Below, piece after piece: positions 45,888-56,861 of a stretch of 64,000 nucleotides of DNA. The notes beneath the pieces are model-generated. The model searched no databases and was not told the origin of the DNA. It was given only the letters and a program-made list of their open reading frames with translations. The stretch lies in contig FJOG01000003.1 of the NCBI GenBank assembly GCA_900073065.1, positions 1,924,133 through 1,988,132 on the forward strand. The letters are read 5' to 3'. A program made the position numbers and the translations under genes. This stretch comes from Phialocephala subalpina. Taxonomy: Eukaryota; Ascomycota; Leotiomycetes; Helotiales; Mollisiaceae. How positions within the stretch are numbered: the first letter of the stretch is position 1; every line of letters begins with the position of its first letter.

Positions 45888-48800
45888 AACGTATTGTCTT
45901 CGATAACTGGGTGTTCATGGCTATCGTCAACTCTGGTGCGCTTCGAGTTTGACCATTGGAGGGACTATCTCTTCTCATTTCGGGCGAGGACGTCTTCTGC
46001 GCCGCCGTCCCAACTCACGCTCCTGCTGGTCGGTCACGATCGATTCATGTCGTCGTCTGCCCCTTGACTTGCGGCGCATATCCTCCTCGAGCCAATCCGT
46101 TACCTCCTCCTATATCTCACGAAATACGAAATACGAACCACGAACCACGAACGAACGAAACGCGCAATGCCATGATCTCCACGAAGTTATCGAAGGCGCA
46201 AAGAAGGGACACATAAGGACACGCCCATACACGAATGAACACGAATATCGACACACAGTCATTGAGGATTTGCATTGCATAGCGGGTTTCCAACAGCATA
46301 GCGTCGGCATTGGGTCAGGGTCATTGGGCATGGTGTTCTTTCTCTTCAGCGCGCCGCGTTCTACTCGTTTTCTGTTTTCTACTCTTCTCTCATTTTCTGG
46401 GTTGCATGGGACGGATGATACCACATGGTGTTTGGGAGGATATTTGAATTTTTTTTGTGTTTTGGGCTCTCTTTTGCGTCGGCAACGACTCTCATTTCCT
46501 TTCTCAAAAGATGGAATCTGGTATTCATTATTTCAATGCCAAGCGCAACTTTTCTTTTCTATGTCTAGCTCAGGCAGCACATTTTCATTCAAGGGTTTTG
46601 ACAGGCTGCGCCTACTGGGTTGGGAAAGGCTCGTTCTACAAAATCCTTCGGTTCTTGTTTTCTGAGTCATTATACATGTATCAGCTGGTGCTGAACCCTT
46701 ATCTGTTCCGATCTCCATTTTTGCACCGTTGCGCTGCATCGGCCAGCGCTCATGTGATCAGGGCTGGCTCAGGCAGCCTTCCTGACTTGCATGCAAGGCT
46801 TCATGTTCGGCATTGGCAGGGCCAATCGTACATGATGAGTACCTTCCGTCAGGTACAGGAATACCAAATTAGCTACACAATACCAAGAAAACACATCTCA
46901 CACTCACTTCCACGTTCCTGCCAATATGTTGAACCATTCAAGACAAAATGTCCCCTCCGCAGCAGCCCCCAAAAACAGACCTCACTCTCGGAGGACTCGA
47001 ATGCATTGCCCTATGACGAGCCAGAAGCGGGGGAAACAACCCCTCCGACTCACCTAAGCCTTACAGTTAAGCGCGAGACATGCTCAGAACCCAATACCGT
47101 CCTCTCGGAGTCATTTGAAACTCTCCATACTTTCACAAAGCTTGGCCCTTTTTTCGACCCCAGAAGTATCCTAGAAACATCCGTTTTCTACCGTGTTATG
47201 TTGAAGTTCCTTACATCAGACGGGCATTAGGGCACGAAGAAGGAGAGCCGGGACGTTGACGGGTACTGAATGCGTAATGGCCGAGCACGGAGCACACGCT
47301 GGAGTTTATTTTTAGATTTGATGGAGATGGGCTGGAATTACTTATCGCCTATCTTGTGAGAAGGGCGATCAAAAATATTGTTTAGGAACGCTTCTCCACT
47401 TTGATTTCTGAACGAGGCAGAATGCGATATCTTTCAGTTTACTTTTTATTCTCGATCTTGAAGGAAATCGTGTCTGGCGAATTACAATTGAGGTTTCGTA
47501 CAGACGAAGCCTAGCCCCTGCATTGCCCCATACGATCAGGATTCCCAACTAGGCATTGATAATGCTCAATGCCACAACCCTAGAAAGGTTCCTCTACCAG
47601 CTGAACTTCCCATCAATCCTCTCTATTTAATCGAAAAGAAATGCAAAGGCAGATTTATCTCCAGCTGCAAGCTTCCCTCTAAATCCGGATTCAAAATAGC
47701 TTCACAATTAACTTCATCCTCCACCTGAACACCATCTCCTTCCTTATCCATCCTTCAAGACTTTGCCCTTTTCCTACAGCTGAACCCGAAAACGCCCTTT
47801 GTACCATAATACCTTTAATTCATAAATTGAGCGCAAGGCTCAGTTCCTACCCTTCCTTTGAGTTATTGTACAATATCGATATAAACAAGCCTCGAATGAA
47901 CTTCCCGATTGGGGACCGCTACCAGCCACTCAAGCAACAACTTAAGCGCCGTACATCCCACGAACCCTTCAACTTTTCCCCGCCAGCCACGATCGGATCT
48001 GTGTTCCCGCGGACGACAGCAGCATGGCGTAATAAGCGTGGAGGGTGAGTACCGGCGGAGTGGTATTGAATTGGGTATGGTGGGGTCCAAAATTGTGATT
48101 TACGTGAGATAGTGAGATAGTGAGATTTTGTATCCGCATATCGGAGAATGAGCACGAAGGAGAATAATGAGATGGGATTAGATTAGATGAAGAGAAGTGG
48201 GATGAGATGAGGGGCTTGGATTCTACTTTGGGGGCTAAGATGTTGCTGAGAAATGGAGGGGTATTTTGGTACTGGTACTCCGGTTTTTGTTGCTATACTT
48301 GAGTTGTATTACCAATGATCGATCTATCTTTGAGTTTGAGGTTAGGTGTTAGGGAAGTGTAGATGGAATCTGAGGAAAAGAATGATTTGTGAGAATACGG
48401 TAGTAGAGGAATCTGTGCAGTGGCAAAGAGCTCATGAAGGACTTCGAAAAGGCAGATTTGTAAGTGATTCCAGTCTAAGTGCTAAGTTGTTGCCACTGGC
48501 TAGCATCAAACCGAAACTCGGCCGAATAGCACTTCGTGCCGCAGACAAGATCGCACGCGGTATACACTACACCAAGATAGCTCGAGGCTGGAGAGATCAA
48601 ATGAGACATTTTGACGTTCGGTATCGGTGGCACATTGGAGTCCAGAATTCAGGGTCCAGGTCCGGACGGCTCGGTGCGGGATGTCTTCTAGGGTATCGGA
48701 ACTTGATTTGAGGGCGAGCAACTCCTACCCGAATAGGCAACGAATGAAGTTGCCACCATGTAGCTCGTTGTTTCTGTAGATCCCGCATTCGCATGATAAG

Positions 48801-49158
48801 GTTTGGAAACATGGCCAGAGTACAGTACAGTCAATACCCTTAGTTCGCGGCTGAGGCTGCATTTTGCATGCGACTTTCTCGCAGAAGGTTCTTCTCTAGG
48901 AATCATTCTGAATTTGCTAGATGCACATTGCTCAGTATGCTACATTTGTTCGCAACGACCAAACCTTGCCAAATTCTGATATAGGGTACTCTGAGAGGCG
49001 GGTGACCAGATAAGACCAGCAGTAAGCCAGCCAGCATCTTTTGCCACCAATACCTAGTCTTTGCTTTGGGTATTCTTGCGTTGTTTTTGTATTGTCCTTG
49101 CGTTGTCCTTAATTTGTTCTTGTGTTGTCCTTGTGGTACAGTCAATAACATCTCGCTT
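45888..49158. other. Gene-poor region with short repeats
   Basis: About 3.3 kb. Two large overlapping open frames (45949-46665 and 46457-47230) compete in different registers and show no domain; I do not call either. A short repeat of ACGAA(A/C)(T/C)A units lies at 46119-46155. An 11-bp tandem repeat at 49078-49132 belongs to the 3' flank of the next gene. Confidence 0.4.
49078..49132 (-). repeat. 11-bp imperfect tandem repeat, five units, in 3' flank
   Basis: On the coding strand of the adjacent gene the units read AAGGACAACAC, AAGAACAAATT, AAGGACAACGC, AAGGACAATAC and AAAAACAACGC, a strict 11-bp period. They begin 27 bp after the stop codon and so would fall in the 3' UTR. Confidence 0.8.
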
Positions 49159-51291
49159 TCAAGATCCTGATGCTGCCGCACGAGCTGCAAAGCCTTGGGC
49201 TCCAGCAACCTGGCTAGGAAACTTGTACTCCACACTAATGCCTTTGCCACGAGCCCATTCAATAGCATCTGTGCTGATATCGTCACACTCATTCAGCTTC
49301 AACGATGTAATTCCCTTCCCGACGAACTCCTTCACCGCGACACCTGTAATCTTTGTATTTGACAGATCCAACTTTCGCAGATTTGGAAACAATCCCACAA
49401 CTTGCAGAGCACGTCTATCAGTGAGATGAAGACAAGCCAGTGAGAGCTCCTCGACAGTTCCTGAAGAGGGAAACTCTAGTTCGACAGGAGTTTGGTCGTC
49501 AGCGTTCATGCGGCCGCCGATGTAGAGTTTCTTGAGGTGACCTTGTAGGATGGATTCGGAGGTAATGTGCATGACAGACGCCGCATCAAGAGCGGTGGTG
49601 TGGCAGTTGAATGTCTCGAGTAATGGCAAGGCCGTAAGAGCCAGAAGTTCTTCTTGGCTACGAATAGTGAGGAGAGGGTTGTCAGCCAAAGTGAGATGCT
49701 TCAAGGTCGCTGGGAGTTTGGGGAACTGCGTAATCTGCGTATTGGTAAGGTCGAGGGTTTCCAGGAATTTCCATGGCTCTAAATCGAAGACGGTTGCCAT
49801 CACTCTCCATTGAGGTAGGATAGCTGAAGTGAGGTTTGGGCATGCGTGCATGAGTGGAATCTAGATCAAGGATTAGTAGAATTAATCAAGCTTGCAAGGA
49901 CAGGACTCACGATATCCAACTGAGATCGTCTCTCGAAACGGCCTTCCTTATCAGCATGGAGTTCCAATCTCTTGACGTGCTCGTTCTTTGGCCATGCACC
50001 CTGTCGAAGGACGGTTCCACTACCCTTGACCCTCAAGCAGGTCATGTCCACAATACTCTGGCACTTTCGTGTGCATGACTGAACGGTTCCGAGAGAGACC
50101 TCCGTCTTGTCTGAGACGTAAAGGATTTGCAATTTCTTGGCATCCTCGATTGGCTCACTCAACGACTCTCCAATCATGCCGACGCCTTCGATACGCAACT
50201 CTCGAAGCTCCTTGCAACATCTGGTGAGGAAGTGCATTCGTGCTGTGTCAAATCCTGCTTTGATGGTGATGCGAGCAAAGTCCACGGTGTATTTAGATCG
50301 TCTGAGATGGATCTTCAGAGATTTCATGCTCATGCCTTTCTTGACATAGCTAGTGTCGAGGGTGGTCCATAGGTCAGGGGTGTGTTCTAAGAGATGTCTC
50401 CAGCTTCTCGAGACCGCAAGGCAAATGCTACAACTAGTCAGTAAGATAGCACAGCTCAGCAGATGGGTAACACCTACACTCGATCTCGCATGGAAAGGTG
50501 CTTGCAGACCATGACAGCTAGCTCGAGGGGCAGGTATGCCAAAGGATCGAGGGTTTTCTTGGGATTCATAGCTCGTCTCAGCTTGTTGTGTTGATCTTGA
50601 AGGATCTAGAGATAGAAATTAGTGACAGCAATGATGCAATACGATCTAACTTACCACACGATGCTGGTCTGCAGTTTTATCTTCACTGATTTTGACCTTT
50701 TTTAGGCCCCGCTCGTAGATTTGAATAGCAAGATCATTGTGTTTGCTGAGCTGCAATATCTTGCCACATCTCAAATAGCCCTGGAAGTCGTCAGCAAGGT
50801 AGAGGTACCATGGTAAGGGATTGTCACCTTTGCGAATTTCGGCATGATCTCGATCATTCGTCTGGCATCTCGAAGGGCTGCTCTCAACCGGTCCAGCTTC
50901 TCGAGGGTGGCGGCTCGATTGTCCAGTGCATTGAGCAATAGATGTTCAGTGCTACATTCCACAGCCTGCGAACATTGGTTAGCATTTGAGATGTTTCAAT
51001 TGTACTTGAAGCTGAGCGGGTATCGACCATGTGATCAAAGCCTGCGCGGGATAGCTTCAACAGCCAGCGGATCATAGAGGTCCAGGAAGGCTATTGTTTG
51101 CTGAATACTGTCCTACACAGCTTGAGCTAGACCTATAATCTCAAACGTACCTCTGAAAAAGCCTCGAGTGCGCTTTCATAATCCTTCTGCGCATAGAATT
51201 GACGACCCCTCTCCGACGCACTCAGCCCTTGTTCTTTCATACTCAGCTTGGCTTTCGCCTTCATACTCCCCTTCTTCATAATTGACGGCAT
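49159..51291 (-). CDS. TPR/F-box/LRR protein, Dia2/Pof3 architecture
   Basis: Six exons (51291-51151, 50965-50828, 50780-50655, 50605-50478, 50427-49911, 49860-49159) encode 583 aa. N-terminal TPR units (about 28-130: GRQFYAQKDYESALEAFSE; LLNALDNRAATLEKLDRL; GYLRCGKILQLSKHNDLAI) are followed by an F-box (about 157-200: LAYLPLELAVMVCKHL, VSRSWRHLLEHTPDLW). Leucine-rich repeats then run to the C-terminus (LETLDLTNTQITQFPKL; LRKLDLSNTKITGVAVKEF). TPR, F-box and LRR in this order is the layout of yeast Dia2 and fission-yeast Pof3, SCF subunits acting at replication forks. Other fungal F-box proteins share the layout, so orthology is not certain. The first intron is 185 bp, long for this window. 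Confidence 0.8.
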
Positions 51292-52464
51292 TGCAAAAGC
51301 AACCAGCGCCGTATGTCTCAGCTCTGAAAAAACGTCGTTGGTGCGATGAGGTTTTGTTGTCGCATGCAAGTTGAGTCGCGACGATGGAAGTTGAGGTTGT
51401 GAGGTTGACGCGACGTGGTCCGAGCTTATACATGGGTGCACTTCAGGCTCTGCGCCAATTCACTTTCGCCTGAAGACCCCTGAGTTTTAGCGATGCAGAG
51501 CCTAGGATCCCCTTTAACTGCCTTCAACATGCTCAACGAAGTGTTGAAAGCAAATTCACCAACAAAGAATAATCCCACGAACAGGTATCACAATATTGTT
51601 TCACATCATGTTCCAATCTATTTGTCAGAAGATGGATCTAGATTTCTTAAGTTGCACACGGGCATGAAGGAAGCGTGACTTCCACGAAGCGAGCGCATTC
51701 TGAGCCTAGCTCGTCGTTCCTTCCCTCAAGCCACCTGGATTGAAGTATCGTGCAATTTGTGAGCGTCATCAAGGTCTTCAGGAGAGGAAGGTGCAGCCCT
51801 AGATTCGCACTAGCGTGGCTGGACCTTTGGCCGATACCTGTCTGTACTGCACCAAGTGTGAGCTCAACAGTGTGATTAGCAAGGATAAGAAAGAGAATCC
51901 AGAAGGAACTAAACACAGAGGCTTTAAGTACGTAGAGAGGAAGGAACGACTTCTCTGACTGTAACTAGCCTGGAAATCCTGGGACCTAACACCCAAGCGT
52001 GCTTCCCCAGACTCCGAAATCAGCTAGCCTCTAGCACGTGCCTCACACAGTCATACCTTTCCCAATATCCTATATAGATTTAAATAAACATAATGTCTGC
52101 TAAGTATAGCCGCCTGCTTCGTGGTGTAACGACCAAACTTCATGGCCAAGACCGCGTAGTTGCTCCTTTAAAAAATGGTTTGGCCGGCTGTTTTTCTAGC
52201 TCTCCACGTTACCTCTGGAAGTGACAGGTTTTTTGCTTCTTCTTTTTTGCACTGAGCTAGGCATCACTTTCTGGGAAGATCATCTCGAAGGTGTGAGAAA
52301 AAGCTCAATTCTGGCCCAAACGCGCTTGCCATCTATTTCCCATCCGTTAAAGATATTGTTGTTGTCGATATCATTCATCATAACCATAACCAAAAATCAG
52401 AACATGAAGACGCCAAACTCCTGATTCAAACCCCCACTTCCCAAATCCATCCTTCCCCGCCACC
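51292..52464. other. Intergenic, F-box-LRR promoter / chitinase 3' flank
   Basis: About 1.2 kb with no recognisable gene. The open frames at 51647-51996 overlap in different registers and lack domains. Confidence 0.45.
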
Positions 52465-54230
52465 CTAACTCGCCAACCCCTCCTTCGCCCAAGCAATAAT
52501 ATCCTTTCCCCCTCCCACATTCGCAACTCCTTCAGGTCCGTCCCAGAACATCACCCCTCCAAAGTTATCCAGATTCATTCCTTCCACCCCTTTTACTAAC
52601 TTTCTCATCCCTTGCGGATTCCCAATCCCATTACTATACGCACTTGGACCCGCCGCACTCCACCCCGGCGCTCCAAGATATAATTTCGTCTTCGTGCTTA
52701 GCGTAGAAGCATCTAATGCTTGACTCCATTGTTTGATACTAGCTTGGAAACGAGAGGAGCCAATCTCACACGAAGGGTTGTTGTAGAATTGTACAAAGAC
52801 GAAATCGCACATTAGCAGCATGGGCATGGGGTCTGAGGCGTCAGGGAAGGGACATTGGGGGGCGGAGGAGAGGTAGTATGTTTTGTCGTGTTGGACGTGG
52901 GAGAAGTGGGCTCGGAAGGTTAGGGCGAGGGTGTCGAAGTGTGCTGGTTGCCCGTCTTCGTTATCTATCATCACGCATATCAGCTCACCCTCACACCTGA
53001 GCAACTTCAAGATGCGAAAAACGGAAGGGGAGACGAACCAATATCAAACCCATCAACCTCCACACTCCCAAACGGCCTCAATCCCGCATCCACATTCCCA
53101 GCCGGGCCAAAAACATCCCACAACACATCTCCGAATGCCTTCGCCTGGTCAACTCCTGTGAAAGAAATCGAACTAGCAGCACCCCCAACACTCAAAAACA
53201 CCTTCTTCCCATAAGTACTCTGACACGTCTTTATCTGAGCCGCGAGATCAGGACAATAGAGTAATCCTGGAGCTTGGGAAGCCATAATTGCGGTTTGACC
53301 TCCGCATGTGGCGCCGAAGTTTATAGAGGGGTATTTGCTGCCGCCGGAGAGTTGGGAGATGACGAATGCGAGGATGACGATGTCGATTGAGGGGTCGGCG
53401 CATTGGGAGGCGAGGGATGTGGTGCTGGTGGCTGGGGATTGGCCGTAGTAGACTGCTACGTTGCTGTTTGATCTTGGGTTGAATTGATATTTTCCTGCTT
53501 GGTCAGTAGATACTTGGTTCAAGGTCGAGGGGGGATTGTTGATCGGTTGTGCTGGTGGAGGGGCTGCGACATCTGTCGAGGTTGCTGGTGCTGCGATGTA
53601 TGCTGTTGTGAATCCAATTTGAAGAGGTGCGCTGGAGATTGCTGGAGGTAAGAGCGTGGTGTCAGGGACAGCCACGAGTGTGGTGCTGGGACCAGCCACA
53701 TAGTCTACGGAACCTGTTGCTGGGTACGGGTATATCGTCTCGATAACAGTCTCCGTGACGGTGACTACCCATTCTGTTGTCGTGCTGGTGATGGTGCTCG
53801 TTTCTGTTAATGTCGTTGTGAGGTCGTTGGTTGCTGAGTATGGCGCGGAACTGACAGCTATCACTGTTTGGGTGGGAGGAGCGGAGGCGATCACACTTTG
53901 AACTGGGCGCGGGGGCGGCGGGATTCCATTTGGGTTCTGGAGAAGTGCCCGTAGCTTTACCTCTGCGAGGCGGAGTTCGACCAGAATCGCTGTGAGGTCG
54001 CTAGTCGACACTATAATCTCTCCTGAGGAGACTTGTCTGCTCACAAGGCTAGTATCTCGAGGGCATACATACTTTCCAAGCTTCCCCAGGTCCGGCACTA
54101 CTATCACCTGTCCTTCGACATGTCGTGAGCTATCTGATTTGTGTGTTCGTATGTATCCGCCAGATACGGCGTCGAGGAAGGTTGGAAGGGTGAGAAGAGA
54201 GAGAAAGATTTTTGAGTATTGGTGTATCAT
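52465..54230 (-). CDS. GH18 chitinase (class III type) with N-terminal Ser/Thr/Pro region
   Basis: Two exons (54230-53039, 52964-52465) encode 563 aa. A signal peptide (KIFLSLLTLPTFLDAVSG) precedes about 230 residues of Thr/Ser/Pro-rich low-complexity sequence (PPPPRPVQS; TETSTITSTTTEW). The GH18 domain begins near NVAVYYGQS (about 260). Signature blocks are KVFLSVGGAASS and the catalytic DGFDIDNE (393-400), with E400 as acid; the intron lies within this motif and restores it exactly. VFVQFYNNPSC and YLGAPGW follow, as in class III plant-type chitinases. It cleaves chitin in walls during growth, autolysis or mycoparasitism. The stalk at the N-terminal side rather than C-terminal is notable. 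No GPI signal is evident. Confidence 0.88.
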
Positions 54231-55532
54231 GTTGGTTTGTTTGAAATGTGGAAAAGATGACAGCTGATTCGATTTGGATGTTGGTCGGCTTATGTATGTT
54301 GAGGTGGTGTAAATAGAGGGGTCCTTGACGACGCATTCCTAGGTTAAGATATTGAGACAACCCGCAACAGCCGTCCACCTCATGCCTTGGCGAAAATTCG
54401 CAACTGCATTTCTATGCTCTTGTTCGATTCAAAATCGAAGGATATTGGGCGTAAAAATGGGTAGTAGAAGGCAGAGGAAGCCTCAAATTCTGTTCAAACA
54501 AGACGCAGGACTCAAAATTGCAGGAGTACTCCTGCCACAAGGCGACGGCGTCAAAGTCTTGCTTAATCTTTTCCTACACACGAAGTGTGGTTTCGCAAAC
54601 TTTTGGGGGGGGAGGGGGGTTGAACAAATTTGTCTTGCGGTTTCCCCGCATTCAAGCTCTCACGATGTCTCATCTTGTGCTGAACGTTAAATGAACTCAA
54701 ATACTTGTACGATCAACATCCTTGGAGCAAACATTCAACTCAAGCACCTGAATAGCAAGAGCTTGAAGAGATCTAAAGGTGCATGTTTAGAGTTGGAAGA
54801 CTCTCGCTTGCTTTTGATCCACGTATATGACCTCCTGTTCTACTAGAGCTTGCAAGGTGTTGGGGCACTATTTGCTCATTCGCAGGAAGTAATACTGCTT
54901 TGAATAGCAAAAGACATCAAATCTTTCAAAGTTTCGGCAGGGACCTCAAGAAAACGCCAATGAGCAAAGTTCGAAATGTGGATGATAATGGAATAGAAGG
55001 CCATGAAGATGTAACTTGCTGTATTCGAGAATTCCAATTGAGAAATCTGAACCAATTCTGGCAACACTTGTTGCATCACTAAAGCGTTGTCACTGAAATC
55101 TAACAGAACAGTAAAATGAAGTGCCATTGGTCTCCATCATTAACACTCTTTAGATTATTAGTCTATGTAATCTTTGGTACGCCATTTCCCATCGGACCTA
55201 TTGTTCTCATTGAAACCCGGATCGGTTCAGAATCATCGAGTAGGGCCAATCAAAAAACGACAATACCCGGCCGTCAAATGTGCTGTGTGCGTGAAAGCAA
55301 CGGTATCAACAAATGCCTCCTCGATATGCCTTCGACCTTCGTCGATATGTGTGCAAAGTGTTTTAACAAAAGGAAATTGGGCCCATGAGCATGATAAGTG
55401 ATGAACGCCCCCAAATGTTTGTGGTATAGTATAACTACAGGTGTGCTTCCTCCCAGGTGCTGGCCGTTTGCTGCCGTATTCGTCGTTTTGGAGCAGCCTT
55501 CGAAATTGACTTTTGATAAACGAGATGGGCGA
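54231..55532. other. Intergenic, chitinase promoter / membrane-protein 3' flank
   Basis: About 1.3 kb. A G-rich run (GGGGGGGGAGGGGGG) lies at 54604-54618. No gene supported. Confidence 0.45.
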
Positions 55533-56861
55533 CTAAAAGTTTTGAGAGATGCCAGCACTTTGTTGTGGGAAGTGTGCTGGGTTTTCGATGCGAGTGTTTC
55601 GTCGAGCTTGAACGTCGCGGATGACTGGTTGACCACCCATTTCGGCTCGTCCTGGTGGGCTTCCAAACTGGGTTTCTGGGCTGTACGGATTGCCGGTGTC
55701 GTATTGATTGGCACCATTGTAGTACTGCCCCGCGCCATAGCTTCCTGGAGCCTCCCCAGAACCATCTGATCGATTTGCAGCACTGTACGAGGACGATGCG
55801 TTCGACGGTCCACGATTGATATCGCTTCGATTCCCTGACGCAGCTGGTCCCATTGCACCAAGTGATTCCGCTTCCCCAGACGTTGGGCGACCGTCCATCA
55901 ATGGATTATCTGACCTAGTGTCAGAAACTGGGCCGTGGGTAGGTGACGTCCCTTCCGAGTAAGCCATACCAATACCTCCAGGGGATTGCCCTCCAGAAAG
56001 AGTGGTTGAAGCTTTTCGTCCTGATGATGCAACAGCTGTTGTTCCCCATCCTCGGTAACCGGAAGATCCCTCCTCACGCATCTCGTATGCACCATCTGGT
56101 GACCCTACGCCACCAACAGCTGGCAAAGTGGGATCGTTGTTTGGGTTGTAGCCATATTCCTCCACTTCCTTCCTCCTGAGCTCCTCGGCATCCTTCCGTT
56201 GCTTTCGTTTCCGCCAGAAATAGAGGCCAGCGAGCACAATAAGGGCTACTGCGACGATAGGGACGACGACAGCGACCGCAATGGTTCCTCCACTGCTCAA
56301 TCCGCTGCTTGTACTCTTGCTCCCGGTCTGGAGGCCTGCAGTCGATGCTCCCGAGGTTGAAGATGAGGTTGCTGTGCCGGTGTTTGTCGCGGTTTCACCA
56401 CCAGCTGTTGATGTGTGAGTCACAGTGACCGTTGATCCTCCTGCATCTGTGCTGGTTTGGACGACTGTTGTCAGGGACGCGGAAGTGGGTGTATTAGAGG
56501 TTGTAGATGATGGTTGTGTTGTTGTTGCAGGAGTGGAAGATGTCGAAGGAGTGTTAGATGTAGAAGAAACCGACGAAGATGGCGGTGTAGTTGAGGTACT
56601 CGACTGTGAGGTTGACGAGGTTAAAGAGACCGAAGAAGAAGTTGAGATAATAGAGGAGGATGTAGAATCCGTAGGTGTGGCTGTGGAAGTGGGACTGCTG
56701 TTAGCAATTGAACTCGACGACGATACTACAGAAGAGCTCGTAGGCGTCGCAGCCGCCTGGGAAGACGTCTCAGACGTCGAAGAGACACCGGTGTCCGTAC
56801 TTGTAGAATTAGAAGACATCGTGAACTGCCTGAACCTGAGATCCCTCGGCCGTCTATTCAT
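55533..56861 (-). CDS. Mucin-like single-pass membrane protein
   Basis: One coding exon, 442 aa from the first in-frame ATG. Residues about 15-190 are almost wholly Ser/Thr with Ala/Pro, expected to be heavily O-mannosylated outside the cell. One transmembrane helix follows (about 192-216, GTIAVAVVVPIVAVALIVLA) and then a basic stop-transfer FWRKRKQRK. The cytosolic tail (about 220) is Gly/Ser/Asn-rich and disordered. The layout resembles fungal wall-stress sensors (Mid2/Wsc type) but no WSC cysteine domain or cleaved signal peptide is visible. An intron just upstream (ending ...CTGCCAG at 56906 on this strand) looks like a 5' UTR intron, with a very short ATG-AAT-ATG upstream frame after it. 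Function unknown; topology inferred. Confidence 0.75.
   Translation of the reverse strand: MNRRPRDLRFRQFTMSSNSTSTDTGVSSTSETSSQAAATPTSSSVVSSSSSIANSSPTSTATPTDSTSSSIISTSSSVSLTSSTSQSSTSTTPPSSSVSSTSNTPSTSSTPATTTQPSSTTSNTPTSASLTTVVQTSTDAGGSTVTVTHTSTAGGETATNTGTATSSSTSGASTAGLQTGSKSTSSGLSSGGTIAVAVVVPIVAVALIVLAGLYFWRKRKQRKDAEELRRKEVEEYGYNPNNDPTLPAVGGVGSPDGAYEMREEGSSGYRGWGTTAVASSGRKASTTLSGGQSPGGIGMAYSEGTSPTHGPVSDTRSDNPLMDGRPTSGEAESLGAMGPAASGNRSDINRGPSNASSSYSAANRSDGSGEAPGSYGAGQYYNGANQYDTGNPYSPETQFGSPPGRAEMGGQPVIRDVQARRNTRIENPAHFPQQSAGISQNF

Noticed and set aside
45949..47230. Two overlapping open frames of 238 and 257 codons on the plus strand
   Set aside because: They lie in different registers, lack domains and contain low-complexity Phe/Leu/Ser runs from T-rich DNA; neither has a supported start or neighbour exon.
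50999..51077. Possible extra exon between exons 1 and 2 of the TPR/F-box/LRR gene
   Set aside because: Joining exon 1 directly to exon 2 gives an uninterrupted TPR helix pair (AFSE-AVEC); an added exon would break it.
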